From: Amaranthus tricolor | Lineage: Eukaryota; Streptophyta; Magnoliopsida; Caryophyllales; Amaranthaceae | Reading direction: 5' to 3' | Length of the DNA: 64,000 bases | NCBI RefSeq assembly: GCF_026212465.1 | Contig: NC_080058.1 | Location: 2,807,501 to 2,871,500, forward strand | Part shown: piece by piece, positions 1-17,800 of the stretch | Layout of the letters: each line of letters opens with the position of its first letter | Numbering within the stretch: the stretch's first letter is position 1 | Translations under genes and position numbers: made by a program | Notes under the pieces: generated by a model | The model's database searches: none | What the model was told of the DNA's origin: nothing | Seen by the model: the letters and a program-made list of their open reading frames with translations, nothing else

Positions 1-636
1 CCTAAGAAACCACCTTAAAGAATAAATAAATAAAAAATAAAATAAAATACTACTGTTCAAAAATAAAAGGAATCACAAAATGAAAACTTAAACTTGCTTC
101 GTTTAATCATACATGCAAGTCATTACCAGGGTATTTTACTAAAGGCTTCTGACGCTTTCTCTTCACGCTTATTCTGATTCGGATTAGAGGACTTGTTTGG
201 ATACCCGTAAATTTGTAACAGGTTATATCATCATGTTTGGCAATTCTCCAATAAGTTGGCAGTCTAAAAAGCAGAATACAGTTTCAAAGTCTTCTTGTGA
301 AGCTGAATATCGAGCTATGGCCACGGTTGCCTCTGAAGTCACTTGGTTGGTTCGTCTCCTTGAGGAGTTTGGAGTTAACAACCTGAAGCCTGTCACTCTC
401 TCCAGTGATAATATTTCTGCTCTCAACGTTGATCATAATCCCGTCCTTCATTATCGCACCACGTAGACTGTCATTTTACGAGAGAAAAAGTCATGGAAGG
501 TTTAATTGGTCTTCGTTTTGTTCCAACCAAAGAACAACTTGCAGATGTGTTGACTAAGATAATTCCTTAAAATCATATTCAACCTCTTCTTCTTAAGCTT
601 GGCATGTTCAATTCCACTCCCCAAGCTTGCGGGGGA
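1..636 (+). pseudogene. Copia retrotransposon pol 3' end (RNase H), degraded
   Basis: This is the C-terminal RNase H part of a Ty1/Copia polyprotein. Around 197-440 the reading gives SSCEAEYRAMA and WLVRLLEEFG, which are hallmarks of Copia RNase H. Upstream at about 165-200 the same frame passes through a stop codon in place of a conserved Trp. Near 458 the frame shifts, and the ending continues to about 570 with FTREKVMEG and EQLADVLTK. A purine-rich tract (CTTGCGGGGGA) precedes TGTTAAGG at 637, the expected polypurine tract and LTR junction. The 5' part of the element lies outside the window. With an internal stop and a frameshift it is dead. Confidence 0.85.
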
Positions 637-850
637 TGTTAAGGATATCTGATTATAGTGATGAAGACCCTAGCTAATGTTGAGTTCATCTCCATTCAGC
701 TTCTGTACTCTTCTAATATTGCTATTTATTTAGTTCTTTTAACCTTAGTTTGTTAGAAGTTATTTTTTTAACTTTTTTATTTAGTTAGGTTCCAAGTCAG
801 GTAGTTTGATGAGTTTAGGATCCTATATTAGTGTACAATGATTCTTGATT
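637..850 (+). repeat. Start of the 3' LTR of the Copia remnant
   Basis: The LTR is inferred to begin with TGTTAAGG directly after the polypurine tract at 626-636. Its 3' end could not be located, because no second LTR copy is in the window for comparison. The end given here is only approximate. Confidence 0.5.
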
Positions 851-962
851 TAATTGTTCATACTTATCATTTTATATTTTCATGTCTAATGTCTAATATG
901 AATATATAAGTCATATATATGTCTAAAATAAGAGAAAATAAATATATAAGTCAAGTCTAGAC

Positions 963-1060
963 TAGGGGTGTGCAACGGGCCGAGCCTCCATTTTAAGCCC
1001 TTATTCGGCCTGATTTTAGAAGGGTTTAGTAAGGATAAGGCCAAAAATTAATTTTACTAA
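963..1060 (+). mobile_element. hAT-like terminal fragment
   Basis: The stretch starts TAGGGGTGTGCAACGGGCC and continues with repeated GGCC/GCCC words. It resembles the left end of the 37008 hAT element (TAGGCCTGTACAACGGGC). I could not find a matching inverted right end or a repeat of the preceding 8 bp (GTCTAGAC), so this is probably a truncated terminus. Confidence 0.4.
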
Positions 1061-1480
1061 AATTACAATAAAGGGGTATAAAAGGGCTCAATTGTACCCA
1101 AAACCTTGGTGGAACCGCGAATAATTGTACCCTTGCTAGAGTTAAGGACAAAATAAAAAGGCGGAAAATTATATGATGAGAGTGCGTGAGTCAAGTCTAT
1201 GATAATGAAGATATATGAAAATGATAGTAGGGTAAGACTGGTCAAAGAAGTTCTGAATATATTCATAATGTTCGACCGTACAATTTAAAATATTGAAAAT
1301 TTCAGTATCAGAATATATTTTAAGTATTTAAATTTAAAGATATACAATTGTTCAAAAATTTTCATAAGTTTTGAAGTTGCACAATATAGTAAAAACGTGT
1401 TTTGTTGTTAACGACTCTCAAGTCTCCAAGTCAACACATACTGATTATGAAGTATGTGTAGTCTGTTAAATTATGCTGGA
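1061..1480. other. Intergenic, no recognised gene
   Basis: AT-rich DNA with only short chance ORFs. The one notable item is a 19-bp word at 1421-1439 that recurs exactly at 2087-2105. Confidence 0.5.
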
Positions 1481-1489
1481 CTTATTGTG

Positions 1490-1700
1490 AATGCCAGCAT
1501 ATTAACGGAGAGACACAAGTGCACACACTTCATAAGCCAAGGAGATATATACCATCCCAAAACCATATGGCAGTGGGAAGAAGGTCTCTAATAGCTTATA
1601 AAGCGTGCACACCATTTTTAATTTATCGATGTGGGATAACTCATCCCAACACCCCCCTCACATGCGAACCCCCGTCAAGTTCGCATGTGGGAGTAATCAA
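1490..1700 (-). repeat. TRIM-type LTR fragment, minus strand
   Basis: Read on the minus strand this stretch contains TGTTGGGATGAGTTATCCC, CCCACATCGATAAA and later CATATGGTTTTGGGATGG. Those words also occur in the plus-strand TRIM LTR at 1837-2085, so it is a related LTR fragment in the opposite orientation. Boundaries are approximate. Confidence 0.5.
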
Positions 1701-1744
1701 TTAGGGTAGGAACGCCATTCTTTTCGAACCTAAATTGTTGATCG

Positions 1745-2085
1745 AACCTAAATTATGTGACGAATTGTCACGGCTTAATATGGTATCAGAGCCGAAGGTG
1801 GTTCCTGGTATGATGTGGCTCACATGTGAGGGGGAGTGTTGGAAATACTTCACATGTGAGACAAGATCCCACATCGATAAAATACTGGGTTGTTGACTTG
1901 CATATATAGTGGGTGAGCTAATCTTCCTACTATCATATGGTTTTGGGAAACAATGAACCACACCAAGTGTATGTGCAAGTCAACGCTCTTGACTCGTGGG
2001 TTTGTGGGCCCAAGTCCACGGGTGTCCCGTGTCCACACGAGTGGGCCACGGTGAAAATTATGTGACGAATTGTCATGGCCTAATA
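1745..2085 (+). mobile_element. TRIM retroelement remnant: PBS, tiny internal region, 3' LTR
   Basis: TGGTATCAGAGCC at 1781 is the initiator-tRNA-Met primer binding site used by many plant retroelements. Only 56 bp later, after a GTGAGGGGGAG purine tract, an LTR starts with TGTTGGAAAT at 1837. The last ~30 bases before the primer site match the last ~30 bases of the 3' LTR (about 2055-2085), which identifies the end of a 5' LTR. The rest of the 5' LTR is missing or replaced. The very short internal region with no coding capacity fits a TRIM. A solo LTR of the same family lies at 7137-7335. Confidence 0.65.
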
Positions 2086-2183
2086 TAGTCTCCAAGTCAA
2101 CACATTCCGCGTCAACCGCTGTACAGTATATTTTATTATTATATAATAAAATCAATGAAAGACGATATTATATCATCTCAACA

Positions 2184-8412
<6,229 letters not shown>

Positions 8413-9345
8413 ACTTGTTTATAAGTTCCAATGGCAATGCAAGATGCAGGTTACAAACATTGCTGGACAATATCAGAAGAAAGCTTGATTTGGCTTGTAG
8501 TGATTTTTGATTTGGTGGCTTTAAGAATTATATGTAAATAATGTGGGATCATTTCATGTTTTTAGAGTTGTTGTTCTTAAAACATTATTATTATTATTGC
8601 ATAGAAATTGTCCAACAATTTGGTCTTATAATTGTACCATTGATGAAACTATTGGATTGTTAAATTGAGATTTGAGTCATAGGATATTAAAATCCTACCA
8701 ATATAAACTGAAGATGTTGCTCATAATATAAGGAACGGCTCATAATGAAAAATACAGTGCGTGCTTAGCGAGAAAGAAGAAGCCCGTGCCAAGAGATGGC
8801 TAATGGTGAGATAATAGCAGCAAGAGGATGTTGCTCAGAAGAGCAAGTGATCAGATAGCATGAACTTTGGGCGAGTCGATGAGCATTGGGTTGAACAAGG
8901 CGTGAGGACTTGCATCAAGGCATGCTCGGCTGAAATGGTTACTTTCTCGGGAAAGCAAAAAGAGGTTTTGCCCAAGCAAGTGATGGAGCTGCAGAGGATG
9001 GCCAGAAGCTTGCATTGGAGGTTCGATTTCAAAACACAAGCTAAATGTTGTTCAACTCCAAGTCTCATGTTGACAAGTTCAAAAGCATCGTTGAAGGAAA
9101 CCAACTGTACAAGTATTCCACTAGAATTACGATGAAAATCATAAATATACCCGCAACAACTAACCTCGTTTTGGAATTTCACCAGGATTTGAAGTCTATT
9201 TCTCAAATATAAGTTTACTAACATGAACTAACTATCCTATTGAAAAAAACCCAGAAAAGAGACAGAAAGATCTATAGGAGAGAGAGAACCAACAAGTCAA
9301 AAAAGAATAACAAATGAACATAGTTGATGCTAATCGTAAAAGTTA
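8413..9345. other. Convergent intergenic region between MSL and the RING gene
   Basis: This holds the presumed 3' UTRs of two convergent genes. An open frame at 8860-9135 (+) and one at 8835-9224 (-) overlap each other, and neither shows a recognisable domain, so no gene is called. Confidence 0.5.
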
Positions 9346-12300
9346 CTACTTAAACTTCTGGTTTGCATCAATGAACACCTCCGTATAACAAATTGGGCAA
9401 GCCTAGAAAAACACAGTTTGTCAGCAGCGATTAAAGCAAAACCACTCGGACAAACAAATTCAGAATCGAGAGATTTCAGTATGAATGTTTGGTTATACCT
9501 TATTGATGCTAAGCCATTTGGTTCCGCAACCAACATGATACTTGTGTTTGCAGGGGAGAGTGATCAGACGATCTCTACGTTTATATTCCATTTGACATAT
9601 TACACATCTGTTTCCAAAGTAAAACTTGTTCTGTTAATTGAAAGCCCTATTTATTTTTGCAATGTCTTTTAAAATGGGACCCATTAATATATTAAAATAT
9701 AAAACTTATCCACTTCAAGACAAAATATACCGTAACATAATATTACTTCAAATATAAAAAAGGTTCACAAACAAATCACTTAAAAAAAAGTTGCTCAGAA
9801 CCAGGCCTAAATAGCACCATTCAATATTTGAGCCCTTATTTCTAGGGTCCTAGGCGGTCAGCTACCCCGGATGCCCTAAGAACCGGCCAAGAGACCAGAA
9901 AATTGCAAAATAAATCCTTACATGAACTTCAAAGCTTGTTCGCACCCAAAAAAAGTGATCACAAATAAACAACTGAAGCTCAAATACGACAAACTACAAT
10001 CTTACCTGTCAGATCGGTACTTTCTTCTCAAGAGAAAACAACATTTGAACTTCGAGACTGGAAGCAAGGAAATCTGCTCTTGGGAAAGTCCACGACTATG
10101 AGTTCCAACAGTCTCACCCAACTCAAGTAATTCCTGCATATATTTAAAGGAATGTGAGGAATTCATCAGTGTTTTTCAATAAAGACCATTTATCCTTCCT
10201 CGATATGCAGATGCAAGGCTGCAACTTGCCAACTTCTTAAAATTAACTAGATGCTGTTTTAATGAAACTCAAAGTCATGTCATTCATGAAAATCGATATC
10301 TCTGAAATTGTTCCATATCAAATTCTACTTCCATAATTTACCCTTTAACATCCTAAAGCTTGAATCCTGACTTTTAAGGTTCTTCACATCTATGCTAGTC
10401 ATAATGGAGTTCAAATACTTCTGACAAACATTTCAAACAAGTCAACACCCCATCTCTTTGGAATAAAGATTTGGCATTGTAGTTGCAGCATTGACAAATG
10501 CTTCAAACAAATACAAGCCATTTGGTGTCTTCTTGGAAAATGAATTATTCAATGATTCTCCGATTTACAGAAGTAAATTAGAAAAACTAGATAACTCAGC
10601 TTACATATCATTCAAATTTCATACCATACGATGATATGGATGAAATGCACAAAGATGCAAAAGAGAAATGGGAAGAAAAGAGAATCACCCAACCTCATAA
10701 CTCATGTTGTCTGGATCTATATTGTCTTGCCAAACAGCCTGCATTGAGAAAAACAGCAGTCAAGAAAAGATGTATAAGATACAAATTCAGCTTTCAAGGG
10801 CAATATTCATTAATTGTAGTTGTATTAGCTTGGAAGGTGGCAAGGAAAAAAGATCAAATGAAAATTCTCCCAATATTTCAATGTAGAATGAATCATGAGC
10901 TTCCACAAATTTTATGCAATGAATATTACCTTCGATAACTTTTACTAAATATCGAATATAAGTTTGCTTGATAACATATGGAGTATTAACCATCAAGAAT
11001 CTAGCAGTCATACCCAGTTCTAAGTACAGACTACATACTGTGAGACAATGAATTATCTTAATGAAGAATTTTTTTTATGGATCATTATTGGCAAATTTTA
11101 CCTGATAATCTTGAGAATTGTGATGACTTCTGGGACCTGAAAATTTAAGAGTAACAAATCAAGATATTGTTTCAAGAAACCAAATAATATATACAAGAAT
11201 GCGAAAACCCAAAAATGAGGGCTACACTAATAACATATCAACATCAAGACTATTACAAAACAAGACTCTTAAGAGGAATGCTAAACAATGTGCATTGCAT
11301 TAGGTTTGCAAAAATCACACTCAACATTGTCTGTTCAAAATTAGATGAAATATAGCGTTATTAGGTTCCAGACTGCATTCCTCAGGCAATCTCTTCCAAG
11401 GGGTACAGGTTTGGATTGTCTGTCACCTTCTCTCACCCAGATCTTGTTTTCGAGTGGGATATTGGGTTGTTGATGATAATGATGATGAGGTTCCAGATAA
11501 TCAAGCCACAAAGAAGGGCAGCCTCGTCATACTTAACAGCCAGCACTAAATGATGTCTGTTCAAAATTAGATCCATAGCACAAAATCTACAATGTAGTAA
11601 GAATTATTCGAACACATAAAGTTCCGTTAATAACATATAATTTTTCAATCTCTTCTCAGAATGTGGCATAAAAAGGTGTGCCAAAAAAACACATCGAAGC
11701 ACAGTCAATGTGCAAAAGATCATCCACACATGACCAAATACAAGAACAATCTTCCAAATCAAAGCACATCATCTTATAATAGAAAACACAATATCCACAA
11801 CCATAAAACTCTGTAGTTTGTAGTCAAAAACCCATGTAATGTCACTGGAAATCAACAAGAATTTCAACAAATATTTCTGAGAACAAGTGGAGTGAGTAAT
11901 GACATCACCATCAAAAAGTACAATCCTTCTATGCCAGAAAGAATTCAGAAACTTACAATCTCGATTGCTGGTATTTACGTGTATGTTTGACATCCTTTCT
12001 GAATGCTGATTTGAAGCAGTTGTCTGCTCACCAGAAAAAAAATCAGCAGGCCTTCGAGTGTATTCATCCATACCCACTATATGATCATAGACCTCATAAG
12101 ATGGACTATTATTGTGATATTGAACAGGTCCAGGATCGGAATACCCAAATTTATAATAACCTGCGGTAACTGGTGAGTATACACTATCCTGCACCGTTCA
12201 AAAAAATACATTATTACAAGCAAAAAATGTTTTCATTTCAGAAGGAAACATACAAATATACCCAATTCAGCAAATTTACATATCAAAGAATACACAAAGA

Positions 12301-12458
12301 TATGATATTTGTGTTTGCACCTGCATTTGTGAACCAGAAAAGATGAAATTCACATGATCATATGTAAGACCAGCAAAGAAATCCATGAAACTTCCAGCAC
12401 TATTGTAAGGAGCATTGTTCCCAATATAATGAGCATCCATGTGTTGATTCCAATTCAT
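9346..12458 (-). CDS. BB: BIG BROTHER-like RING-type E3 ubiquitin ligase
   Basis: The product is a predicted E3 ubiquitin ligase. Arabidopsis BIG BROTHER restrains organ growth by ubiquitinating targets such as DA1. Coding exons on the minus strand: 12458-12321, 12188-11957, 11136-11102, 10738-10694, 10133-10006, 9607-9499, 9402-9346. They total 744 nt (247 aa; BB is 248 aa), all phases agree and all introns are GT-AG. The N-terminus has the conserved SFMDFFAGLTYDHVNF, the middle has VWQDNIDPDNMSYE and LGETVGTHSRGLSQEQ, and the C-terminus is a RING finger with CVIC, LPCKHKYHVGC, WLSINK and CPIC, with the zinc ligands present. An acceptor site just upstream of the ATG implies a 5' UTR intron; the promoter probably lies near 13400-13600. 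Confidence 0.88.
9785..9895 (-). repeat. Tip100-like hAT fragment in a RING-gene intron
   Basis: The minus-strand reading includes GGCCGGTTCTTAGGGC, GACCGCCTAGGACCCT and AAATAAGGGCTC. These parallel the left end of the Tip100-like element at 45545 (GGCCGGTTCAAGG, AACCGCCTAGAGCCCTC, AAATAAAGGGGCC). It is a short internal fragment without termini. Confidence 0.4.
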
Positions 12459-13620
12459 TTGAGCAATCCTATAAATTAAGTCCACCACCAAGAACATGAG
12501 GTACTTCTAGTAGAGTCTAGTAAAGGTATGCTAATTAATTGGTATATGTCAAATAAGGAAAGATTCAAGGATCAAATGTTGACTAAATGTATGAAAACAA
12601 CAACAAAATTCACCTGTATGATCCAGTTATATCAGCAAATTCAAAAGCATTGATCAATCAAATAATAACAGATTGCTCAACAATGAATCACCATTCAATA
12701 CCCACCATTTAAACACCTGCATTTTAGATAACAGATAGTTAGTTGTTAGCTACAAAGATAATACACCTAGTTTTTAACCCAAATATAGAAATTTAAAGAA
12801 ATATCATTAAAATAAGGGTTAAATATACCAATTCCTTGCATCATGTTTAAACCGAAAAAAATATCAAAAAACTGCCCACAACAAATGTATAGTTAAATTC
12901 AATGCTAAAATCACCCAACATTTCCTATTATAATGCGGGAAAAATCTCAAATCATCTAAAGGAATAACTATAAATTGAATCAACCCAGAATTAAAATGAG
13001 ATTTGAGAAAAATTCTCCTCAAATCATATTAATCAAAAAGAATAAATCTTTAATCATTACATGCATCAAATAAAACAAAATAACACTTGGGTCAGACTTA
13101 TCACAGACAATTAACAACTCCTCTAACAACACTAATCAAAAAAGATTGAAATCTTTAATAACTACAAGTTTCAAAACTAACCAACAAAAGAATGAAACTT
13201 GGATAAGAATAATCACAAGAAATTAGCACCTCTTCAATCAATCAATGTCAATCAAAAAAGATTAAATCTTTAATCAAAACAGAAAACAAAAAAGAAGGAA
13301 GTCAATCAAGAATCAAGAAGAAGTAAAATGTGGGTGTAAAAAAGAGAGAAAATTAAAAGAAAAGGAAGAGAAATACAAAGAGAAAGAACCAACATTGATA
13401 GCTTTTATTTTCTTTAAGGTTGTGACAGAATAATTTGTTTTAAGTCACTTGTGAATCTTTATTTTATCTTCCTTCGGCAATGTGGATGCTCTCAACTCTG
13501 AATTTGAAGAAAGAGAGAGGAATGATGAACTGGGTTTTACTTTTTTCTGTTGAGTGATTTTGGGTTTTGTTACTTATCCTATGAAATCTTCTGAATTTTC
13601 TTTTTATATTTGTTTATAAT
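12459..13620 (-). promoter_or_regulatory. 5' UTR, leader intron(s) and promoter region of the RING gene
   Basis: An acceptor-like TTTATAG on the minus strand lies just upstream of the ATG at 12458, so at least one leader intron is likely. Exon borders further upstream could not be fixed. The AT-rich stretch near 13390-13600, with CT/GA-rich runs, is the likely promoter and transcription start area. Confidence 0.4.
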
Positions 13621-15780
13621 TTAATGATATTCATATTCTATACTCCACAATACAAATTACAAAGATTGCTTACGGGGGAAGTGATGTTGCAACTTACAAC
13701 AAGAGATGGTTTGGTTGCTTAATTTTAATAATAAAAATTATTTTTTTATAGGTATTTGGTTTTAGACAAGTATACCTCCTCCTATTTACTCAAGTGTCAT
13801 ATTTCATTTTTCATCATTTAGTCGTATAGGTAATTAAATAAGATCACATGTAAAAGAGAAAAAATGTAGTATTTTTAAAGGGTTAATAAATGTAAAATTT
13901 TAAGTTTAGTAAAGTTAAATTGATAAAGTTAATATATTCAAAATAAAAATAAGACATTTATAATAACTTAATCAAATAAAAAAATTAGATACTGTAAGAA
14001 AGAGAGTATTAATTTAATGACATTGAAAATTCGCATGTATAAATACGATGAAAGTGTAGGTAACTCAAGATTCTAGTGCAGTGTCTATTGCAATTAAAAA
14101 AAGTTCAATCAAATAAGAAAAAAATATTTTGTGGTAGTTAAATAAAGGAAGTGGAATTAACGATTTTCATTGGAATTTATTCTCTCTAACATTAAACGAT
14201 CTATAAATAATTATTAGATAAAAACACCTTTTTAAAATTATGTATAAGATTTATATAAGTATATATATTTTTTCTTATTTTATAGTAGATTTTTTCTTTC
14301 TGCATGGATGATATAAATTTATTAATTCCATATCTTTTTTAGCTAGTTAATTTTTTACTTATTTTATCTTATTTAAAGGAAAATTGTCACCCCGACATTT
14401 TAAAATGTGTAAATATGAATTATTATCAACTTAGTTATTGTGTAATAAAATCATATAATTTCAGCCTTTGGTAAGTTAGAAGTGTTTATTCGTGTCATAG
14501 AGTCAATTTTGCGTCGGGTGTTTCAAGTTAGTTTAAAATTAAGTCTTGTACCCACATTGATTTTTATATATTATTTGATACTCATTTTGAAGTCGGATTT
14601 AAATCGGAATCGATTCTAAAATCGAATAAATATCGAATCATTAGATATGTTTTAAACAACTCCTACAAATCATATTAGTATGTACTCACCAAATCTACCT
14701 GAATTTCAACCCCCAAAGGCAAAAGCCAAAACCTTCTCTATGTAAAGTTGGTTTCAGTTCATGTTCTTAAAGATGGTTATAACTTCTTGCCTAACATACA
14801 ATTAAAAAACAACAAAGATTCGTACACTCGAGTTATCGTTGTTATCCTATAATTAATAATTATGCTCTATCCAGATTTCCTCACAATCACAATACTCTTT
14901 AGCATAGAATTTAAAATGCAATATATATTCCCTTCATACATATTTATATAACACTAAATATTCAACTCTAAATAATGAGAGGTGAATGAGATTCAAATTT
15001 TTAACATTTTCATCACATCGACTTTTAATAACAGGTTAAAAAATTAACTCAATTAATAACTAAGTTTTTTATTATATTTCATATATAATGTAAAATACTC
15101 TGTCTCTTTGAGTTTGTTATCATCACTAACATGTTGTAAAAAATGTCACTTTAAATAATAAGCACAGTATTATATCATTATAAAAATCTCATTTTCATAA
15201 GTAGCGTGCTTATTGAATGTTTTCAAAGTCATAAATTGGTTACTGACTTATTATTCAGAAATGACAATTAGAAGATCAATTAATATCTAAAGGATCTCAA
15301 TCATACTATTTTGAGAATTGTGTTAATTATATGTACTTTATACACAGATCATAGTAGCACCTAAAGTATACAGATTGATTGATTTGTCTAGAAGTACAAA
15401 TAATACCAATAATTGTCATACAACTTCCTTATTTTCTCCAACCAATATCAAAGCAGGATTAATCATGAAAGGCAAGTCATACTTTTTCAAGTACAGCAAA
15501 CTGAAATTCAAGGGGGGCAACTGGGCAAGAGGTAACAAAATCATACCCAAATTGTCACATTGAAATTTGCATGCTTTCACTCTCTAATTATGAAAGGTAT
15601 GGTTAAATTGAGACATGAGATACATGTTCAACGGGACGTGTTACGATTCAGGTGAAATGGCTATCTAACAAGTTCAATTGGGTTGTATCAAATAAAGTCT
15701 TATTGATTTAGGTTGGATTCCTATTTCTTTTTAATTTGACTTGATTTTTTATGCATAATATGAGGATTAAACAAATATGA
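13621..15780. other. AT-rich intergenic region
   Basis: Very AT-rich sequence without convincing genes. The 62-codon frame at 15375-15563 has no recognisable domain and is not called. Confidence 0.5.
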
Positions 15781-15781
15781 C

Positions 15782-16167
15782 TGGGGATGATAAAGGGTCA
15801 GATTTGGCTCGGATTATCTACCCTCCGATTTTGCTCCGGATAAAACATGGATTATGTTTTTCAGACCATCTCCACTCGTAGTTGGATTATGCATACTCCA
15901 ACTTCGCTCCGGCTCGCCTCCGTAGGAGTTCGAATTATTATCAAGCTTAATTGTTATCGACATTATACTAACGATTCAAGAGCTTAAAAAACTAATAGAG
16001 TACTCTTTCAAATACAACTTAACAAAGAAAATACGTCCTTCAAATTATAGAATCACAATTAGAATCATATAGAACTGGACTCGAACTATATAATTGAATT
16101 CAGATCAGATTAATTTCCTCGGATCAGATCGAATTAGGGGCGAAGTCAAACTGAATTTTCATCCCTA
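15782..16167. mobile_element. Candidate degenerate hAT MITE
   Basis: The left end TGGGGATGATAAAGGGTC and the right end, which reads TAGGGATGAAAATTCAG on the minus strand, form a weak hAT-like inverted pair. The flanking 8-mers AATATGAC (15774-15781) and TATGTGAC (16168-16175) agree at six of eight positions. This would be an old insertion. Confidence 0.35.
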
Positions 16168-17290
16168 TATGTGACATGTGACGTAAAATTTTACAGAGTT
16201 AAATCATTAAAAATCTATATTGCCTAGCTGATCACGACTTTAAATAAGACCGTACCCTATTAAAGTCATCTAAAAAGATGAAAACGTTAGTTCTTTCTCC
16301 TGAATAAATTCATCAATATACAAAAATAATGGAGTATACTATTACTAAGATTAAGATGCTTTTGATATTATATTCTAGTAATACAACCAAAGTAACAAAA
16401 ACAACTAACATGGAACAAATACAAGTATATATTTCTAGTGATATAATGAGTAATTAGTTTAAAAAGTTAACAAGTTTTATGTCAATTTCCAACTTGAGCA
16501 TGGCTTTGCTCAACTAAGAAGCTAGAACCTCCATTGTCAACAGACCCTAATTATATAAATCAAAATATAATAAAACCTAATGCAGTCGACAAAGATAATG
16601 GTGGGCCACTATTGGTGTGCAAATGAGAGAACCTTATATGCCAACAATGGCCCCCCATTGAAGACCGAGCAATGGCTATGGCCCATAGAGAATCATGCAG
16701 TGTACTACCGTTTTCATGTCTGGCCGGCGACAACCCACAACCCGGCCCGCCAACCTTCATAGCAGGTCACAAGCGTGGCACTGTCATGATCGTAAAATCA
16801 ACATAATACAAAGCGATTTGTGTTGAGAGTACGAGAAATAAATAAGATAATGTAAAGTTGACTAATAATTACTCTCTACTTTTTTTTGTGTGTTAAATTT
16901 TTCTATCCGAATTTCAGATATTGACTTTGATACTATACTAAGAGTTAAAAGACTACTAATTTTTTTTGATGGGGATAGAGACTACTAATTAAATTCCCAT
17001 TACTCTATTACAAACAAAATACGTCTTAACTTAAATAGACTTAGAGTAAGTAACTAACTAACCATAACACTAGGAAGTTGTCCCACTTTCAACTCATAAC
17101 CAACTACATTATTCCACTACTTAAAAGCCATTAGGGCTTCTAAAATAAAGATAACTAACTATGACTCAAATATTCAACAATTTGTGGCCGGCATGTAAGG
17201 TCAACACTCGATACGATCAGTTAAGACTATCATTTTATAGTTAATTTGGATTAAAAAATAGAAAAAAAATATTGTTGCTTGTTTCATGTC
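16168..17290. other. Intergenic region with a short GC-richer island
   Basis: Mostly AT-rich. The exception is 16590-16780, which is clearly richer in G and C and open on both strands for about 60 codons. No domain is recognisable in either reading. Confidence 0.4.
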
Positions 17291-17298
17291 GTCACAGG

Positions 17299-17792
17299 TA
17301 GGGGTGTTCAAAAATATCCGTATCCGAAAACCCGATCCGAAAACCCGCTTTCCGATTTTTAAAAGCGGATAAATTACCCGGTTTCCAAAATTCGGATAAA
17401 CCGGGTCGGGAACCCGGTTTTAAAACCGGGTATTCGGGTCGGATACGGATTGCGAATTTTGGAAAACCGGGTGCCCGGTATCCGGTTTTTTTTTTTTTTT
17501 AAATATAAATTTTAATAGTTTATGGAATTATGAATTTGAGGAATTGTGGTTGTATTTTAATTAACTAATGCTTGTATTTTAATAGTTTATGACTAAGTTA
17601 GTTAAGTATTTTAATATTATTTGAATTATATGTTTAAAAAATTGTTAAAAGAATTAAGAAAAAAAAAATTAAATAAATAAACAAAACCGGGTACCCGGTT
17701 TTCGACCCGGATTATACCGGGTCGGATCCGGAATACAATTTTAGCTATCTGGAAAACCGAGTCGACCCGATATCCGGTTTTGAACACCCCTG
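17299..17792. mobile_element. Non-autonomous hAT element (MITE) with 8-bp target duplication
   Basis: The ends are TAGGGGTGTTCAAAA and its inverted partner TTTTGAACACCCCTG. The flanking 8 bp, GTCACAGG, is identical on both sides (17291-17298 and 17793-17800), the hAT signature. Length is 494 bp with no coding capacity. Both ends carry many CCGGGT/ACCCGG/CCGGTTTT words (17330-17490 and 17685-17780), like the subterminal transposase-binding repeats of hAT elements. The centre is plain AT-rich DNA. Confidence 0.92.
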
Positions 17793-17800
17793 GTCACAGG

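Noticed and set aside
2070..2183. Extension of the MSL open frame upstream to an ATG at 2070
   Set aside because: This part overlaps TRIM-derived DNA and a duplicated 19-mer; the ATG at 2184 is a better start.
8835..9224. Overlapping open frames on both strands at 8835-9224
   Set aside because: No family resemblance on either strand; likely UTR or old repeat sequence.
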